NCBI GenBank assembly: GCA_030849075.1
Contig: JASAOO010003108.1
Coordinates: forward strand, 1-22,713
Direction: 5' to 3'
DNA length: 22,713 nucleotides
Origin: Zelonia costaricensis
Taxonomy: Eukaryota; Euglenozoa; Kinetoplastea; Trypanosomatida; Trypanosomatidae
This document shows, one piece after another, positions 19,669 through 22,713 of the stretch. Under the pieces are notes generated by a model. The model saw only the letters and a list, made by a program, of their open reading frames with translations, did no database searches and was not told where the DNA came from. Both the position numbers and the translations under genes were made by a program. Position 1 is the first letter of the stretch; each line of letters begins with the position of its first letter.

Positions 19669-21906
19669 TCACTTCAGCACGGGGTACGGCTTGGGCGCCT
19701 CGGTTTTTGGGTGCTTGAGGAGCGTCTTTGCGTCGGCGTAGATCTGTTGGATCTCCTTGCGCCGCCGCGCCGTCGCCTCGTCCTGCGTCTTCTTCTCCGC
19801 CTTCTCCAGCTTTGCCACTTCAGCGGCAGCGAAGTCGACGAAGCGGCTCACGCTGCCGCTGCGCGGGGTGCGGTTGACGATCGCGTGCATTGCTTGCACC
19901 TCCAACATCGGCGCCTTGGCCGTCTCGTCCTTGTCGTCCACGCAGGCGGCGCACACGGTGTGGCATGCACCGGCGACGGCGTAGCGGTACAAGTGCACCG
20001 GCGCCGCGGCCGCATCACTTTCGCGCAGCGCCTTCAGGTAGTGGAGGTTGTTGGCGGCAAAGGTGATGTTGAGCACCGACACGACCAGCTGCTCCACGCC
20101 GTCGCGTGTCTTGCGAAGCTGCTTCAGCACGCACATGCAGATGATCATATCATTGCTGCTCTTGGTATGGCTTACCGCAGTCTTGAGGAGTTCGCTGAAG
20201 GCGGCACCGTCTTTCGCCTCCTTCTGCGTCACGTTATCCAGCACCGGTCCCATGATTGGCGAATTCGCCTTCTGCAGCGGCGCGTAGCTCGCCCCGGTCT
20301 TGAGCAGATCGAGCGCCGACGCCCCGTCCCTCAACGCCACGATGGCGATAGAAATGTTGTGGTAGTTCGTCGTCTCCTTCAGCTGCGCAAAGCACTCGGC
20401 GACGAACGTGGAGGCGAGGACGAGGGTGTGGCCGCGCCGCCCGCTGTCGCTGCACGTGAGCAGCGCCGCCGCGTGCCCATGCAGCCACTCGTCCCGCAGC
20501 TTCTTGAGCACGGCGCCCTTCACCGCCGTATTGATGGCCGAGCTGGCAGACACCACCATCTCGAGCTGACCGGGCTCTGGGGTCGGCGCACACGAGGGCG
20601 GGTTTGCAGCTACAACGCAGATAAGCCCCCGCACCTGCGTGGGGGCATCGTTCTTGCCGCGGGCGCCACCGTTCTCACTCGCCGCGGCGGCGGCATCCCT
20701 CATGCCAGGCGTGGTGGCGTCCGCCTTTGCGGGCGGTGGTGCATTCACGTTGTTGCCGCTGTTGCTGCCGCTGCTCGTCTCCTGGCTAGTGTCGTCGATG
20801 CACCGCTCCCGTGTGGGCCGCTGTGGTGAGGCGGCGGCTTCGTTCACCGTGAAGCTGTTCTCGGCGCGCAAGCCGCCGCTCGCGGTCCTGCTGAGCGGGC
20901 GTGACATCGTTGTTGGTATGCTGTACAGGCTAGGTGGGTTGGTGAAGTCGCACAGGGACCCGATGCGGCCCAGTGACGGTCCGGGCCGGTGCATCCCGCT
21001 GTACAAGCTTGGCGCTGCACGTGGGCCGCCCATGCAGCAGAGAGACCCGAAGCCGCCGCCGCCGGGCAAGCTGTTGACGCCGCAGAGGGAGCTCATCGGG
21101 AGCAACACCATCGGCATCGGCATCATCCCCATCGAGCTCATGGGCATCATCGGCCCGCACATGCTGCCCGGGGCGCAGGAGCCGAAGGGGGCGTAGGCGC
21201 TCCCAAAGGCGTACCCGTTCGCGGACAGGTTGGAGCCGTTCCAGATGAGGCCGCCGGGCACGAAGCTCCCGTACGTCGGCATCATCCCCTGCCCCGCCGA
21301 GTCGACGCGGGTCAAGCCGCCGAAGGCGTTGCCGTTCGTGAAGGAGCCGTAGCCGCTGATGGACGGCTGGTTGCCGAGGTTCGGGTCCGGCTGCGGGTAG
21401 TTCGGAAACGCGCCCGGCGCCGCCACGCTGCTGCTACCTGACAGAGCCCGGTGGAGCCCACTGGCAAGCGTCGGCCTTGCAGGGGCCATGGCGGGCGCGG
21501 CTGGGCCGTACACGCCCACTGCAGACGGCGCCGGGGGTGGGGGCGGCGGTGGCGGTGGTGTCGTGTCAAAGTTGGAGACGCGGCGCTGCTGCGGCAGCTC
21601 GCTCGTGAGAGTGACGGAGGCGCCCCCGCGCGACGCCGCGCGGCCGAGAGCGACGGGGCCGGTTGGGATCGTCTCCGGTGCGTGGGCTCCCCGTGCCACG
21701 CTGCTGGATGGCGTGCGAGGCATGGCGGAGGAGGCGTGGGAGGCCGGCGGGGATGAGGACCGCCCGCGGGCGGCCCGCGACGCGGCAAGGGTGCTGGGAG
21801 TGGCGTGGCGGCTGCGGTGCGACCCGCTAGACGACGATTCGGAGGGGCGAGTGCGGCTCGAGGAGGACGGGGAGCGCCGCCCAGCGCTGGGCGTGCGGGT
21901 GGTCAT
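19669..21906 (-). CDS. Pseudokinesin-like protein with Ser/Arg-rich and Gly/Ser/Met-rich N-terminus, 745 aa
   Basis: Starts at ATG 21906 with candidate splice acceptors 11 and about 100 nt upstream, and stops at TGA. Residues 1-60 are Ser/Arg-rich, about 113-125 is a polyproline run, and about 150-350 is rich in Gly/Ser/Met/Leu with recurring YGSF, GSLC and PSLYS pieces that echo the YGSM and GSMY units of the 922-aa neighbour. Residues 426-745 align along their whole length with that neighbour: VRGLICVVA, HGHAAALLTCSDSGRRGHT at 476-494 at the P-loop position, ALDLL, SPIMGPVLDNVT, CVLKQLRK, VLNITFAANN, HLYRYAVAGACHT around 638-650, and PRSGSVSRFVDF. The C-terminus is a Lys/Glu-rich helix ending in a PKTEAPKPY-type tail also seen in the neighbour. 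It is the most diverged of the three from canonical kinesin: both the Asn of GYN and the P-loop Lys are absent. Nucleotide binding is unlikely by inference; function unknown. Confidence 0.87.
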   Translation of the reverse strand: MTTRTPSAGRRSPSSSSRTRPSESSSSGSHRSRHATPSTLAASRAARGRSSSPPASHASSAMPRTPSSSVARGAHAPETIPTGPVALGRAASRGGASVTLTSELPQQRRVSNFDTTPPPPPPPPPAPSAVGVYGPAAPAMAPARPTLASGLHRALSGSSSVAAPGAFPNYPQPDPNLGNQPSISGYGSFTNGNAFGGLTRVDSAGQGMMPTYGSFVPGGLIWNGSNLSANGYAFGSAYAPFGSCAPGSMCGPMMPMSSMGMMPMPMVLLPMSSLCGVNSLPGGGGFGSLCCMGGPRAAPSLYSGMHRPGPSLGRIGSLCDFTNPPSLYSIPTTMSRPLSRTASGGLRAENSFTVNEAAASPQRPTRERCIDDTSQETSSGSNSGNNVNAPPPAKADATTPGMRDAAAAASENGGARGKNDAPTQVRGLICVVAANPPSCAPTPEPGQLEMVVSASSAINTAVKGAVLKKLRDEWLHGHAAALLTCSDSGRRGHTLVLASTFVAECFAQLKETTNYHNISIAIVALRDGASALDLLKTGASYAPLQKANSPIMGPVLDNVTQKEAKDGAAFSELLKTAVSHTKSSNDMIICMCVLKQLRKTRDGVEQLVVSVLNITFAANNLHYLKALRESDAAAAPVHLYRYAVAGACHTVCAACVDDKDETAKAPMLEVQAMHAIVNRTPRSGSVSRFVDFAAAEVAKLEKAEKKTQDEATARRRKEIQQIYADAKTLLKHPKTEAPKPYPVLK

Positions 21907-22004
21907 ATCGGCGAGTGCTTACGGACACGGAGGAGAGGGGGAGAGTGTGTGTATCGCCACGCGTACGAGCTCGGAGAAAAAATGGGGAGGCACGCAACAA
22001 CTCA

Positions 22005-22038
22005 CTAGAAACGGAAAAAAGGGGAACGAAGAGGAGAT
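22005..22038 (-). promoter_or_regulatory. Candidate spliced-leader acceptor for the 745-aa gene
   Basis: On the minus strand CCCCTTTTTTCCGTTTCTAG places AG opposite 22005-22006 after a long pyrimidine tract, about 100 nt before the ATG at 21906. A weaker option, CCGTAAG with AG opposite 21918-21919, lies 11 nt before the ATG. Confidence 0.45.
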
Positions 22039-22105
22039 CGAACGGGTTCGGCTGCCTGACGTAGGTGCAGGCGAAGAGTACGCTGCGTCAGATACAGGTG
22101 CGTTG

Positions 22106-22123
22106 CACACACACACACACACC
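22106..22123. repeat. (CA)9 microsatellite
   Basis: Uninterrupted CA repeat upstream of the 745-aa gene. Confidence 0.92.
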
Positions 22124-22313
22124 CAGGGGTGGTAGAAATGAGGAGGGAGGAGTAGGAGGAGGTGATGGAGAAGTGCGGTCAAAGCCACAAACACACACAC
22201 ATACACACACCAACGGGCACGCCGCACAGGCGCGCAGTGGCCGATGCGGGAGGATGCGATGAGGGAAAGCAAAGGGCACGTTGGAAAAGCGGGCGGGGGG
22301 GAGTAAGGGTGAA

Positions 22314-22360
22314 GGGGGGGGGGGGGGGCGGCAAGAGAACAGTGTGGCNAACAGTGTGGC
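22314..22360. other. Probable assembly seam: G15 run, 11-bp duplication and ambiguous base
   Basis: A run of 15 G is followed by AACAGTGTGGC (22338-22348), a single N at 22349, and the same 11 bases again (22350-22360). This is the pattern expected when two reads were joined at a difficult homopolymer. Confidence 0.7.
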
Positions 22361-22713
22361 GCTACTCACGCACACCGAAACAGAAACAACAGCAAAGCAG
22401 GACTATGGTGAGGTCAGCAACTTGCCAAACACGCGAGTAGCACTGGCGAACGGGTGTAGGACAGAGGGAGGGAAGGAAGTAGGAGGAGGGGAACTGCGCG
22501 GTAGCAAGGCAGGCGGGCGATCTCAGGGAACGCGGGCTTCCTATATATATTTTCGTGATCAACACAGAACGCAAGCAGAACGAACACCAACGCCAAGCCA
22601 CGGGGCTTTGTGGAAGAGGAGAGGAGGAGGGGGAAAGGAGAAAGAAAACAAACAGAAAAGGGATGCCAGAAGCGTCACAAGCAAAAGCACAGAAAAGAGA
22701 AAAAGAGGAAACA

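Larger units (their letters stand above)
21907..22713. other. Spacer upstream of the 745-aa gene
   Basis: Plus strand purine-rich with (CA)n at 22106, a G15 run and an ambiguous base at 22349. No coding region is supported. It should contain the leader of the 745-aa gene and part of the 3' UTR of the preceding gene. Confidence 0.55.

Overview
The window reads as nuclear DNA of a trypanosomatid, most like Leishmania or a close relative (Leptomonas, Crithidia, Endotrypanum). The support is GC-rich intronless reading frames all on one strand, long spacers full of (CA)n/(GT)n tracts, and pyrimidine-rich tracts followed by AG on the coding strand, as expected for spliced-leader trans-splicing in a polycistronic unit. 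No bacterial signals, tRNA, rRNA or recognisable transposase gene was seen. Species and chromosome cannot be fixed from sequence alone.

Only three protein genes are supported, all on the minus strand and transcribed from right to left: 21906-19669 (745 aa), 15713-12945 (922 aa) and 4838-483 (1451 aa). They are separated by spacers of about 3.9 kb and 8.1 kb, with partial spacers of about 0.8 kb and 0.5 kb at the right and left edges. Two starts were corrected: the longest open frames begin at TTG or GTG, so the first in-frame ATG was used.

The three proteins look like divergent members of one family. Each has a long low-complexity N-terminal part, different in each protein, followed by a C-terminal domain that I read as a degenerate kinesin motor. 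Landmarks appear in kinesin order: a beta1-like strand, a G-[HY]-N-like helix entry into the P-loop region, a DLL-like segment, SP..G....N.T.KE, a switch-I region, a switch-II-like strand, an [AV]GG.[ST]HT or ALGG.TRT segment, and the alpha6 end. The ATP-binding P-loop lysine is missing in all three. The 1451-aa protein is the least decayed: it keeps SSRS of switch I and ALGGRTRT, but has GNGNGRS in place of GxxxxGK[ST]. The other two are recognisable mainly through it and through each other.

The cluster is therefore best described as a head-to-tail set of pseudokinesins, presumably no longer hydrolysing ATP, joined to disordered regions: Ser/Thr-Pro-rich; Ser/Lys/His, Gly/Met/Tyr and Lys/Glu/Ala repeats; Ser/Arg and Gly/Ser/Met-rich. 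A structural or scaffolding role near the cytoskeleton is an inference only. Spacers contain candidate splice acceptors, microsatellites, a few perfect inverted repeats and compositional islands ending in A-runs that could be SIDER-type retroposon remnants. One ambiguous base at 22349 lies between two identical 11-bp copies and looks like an assembly seam.
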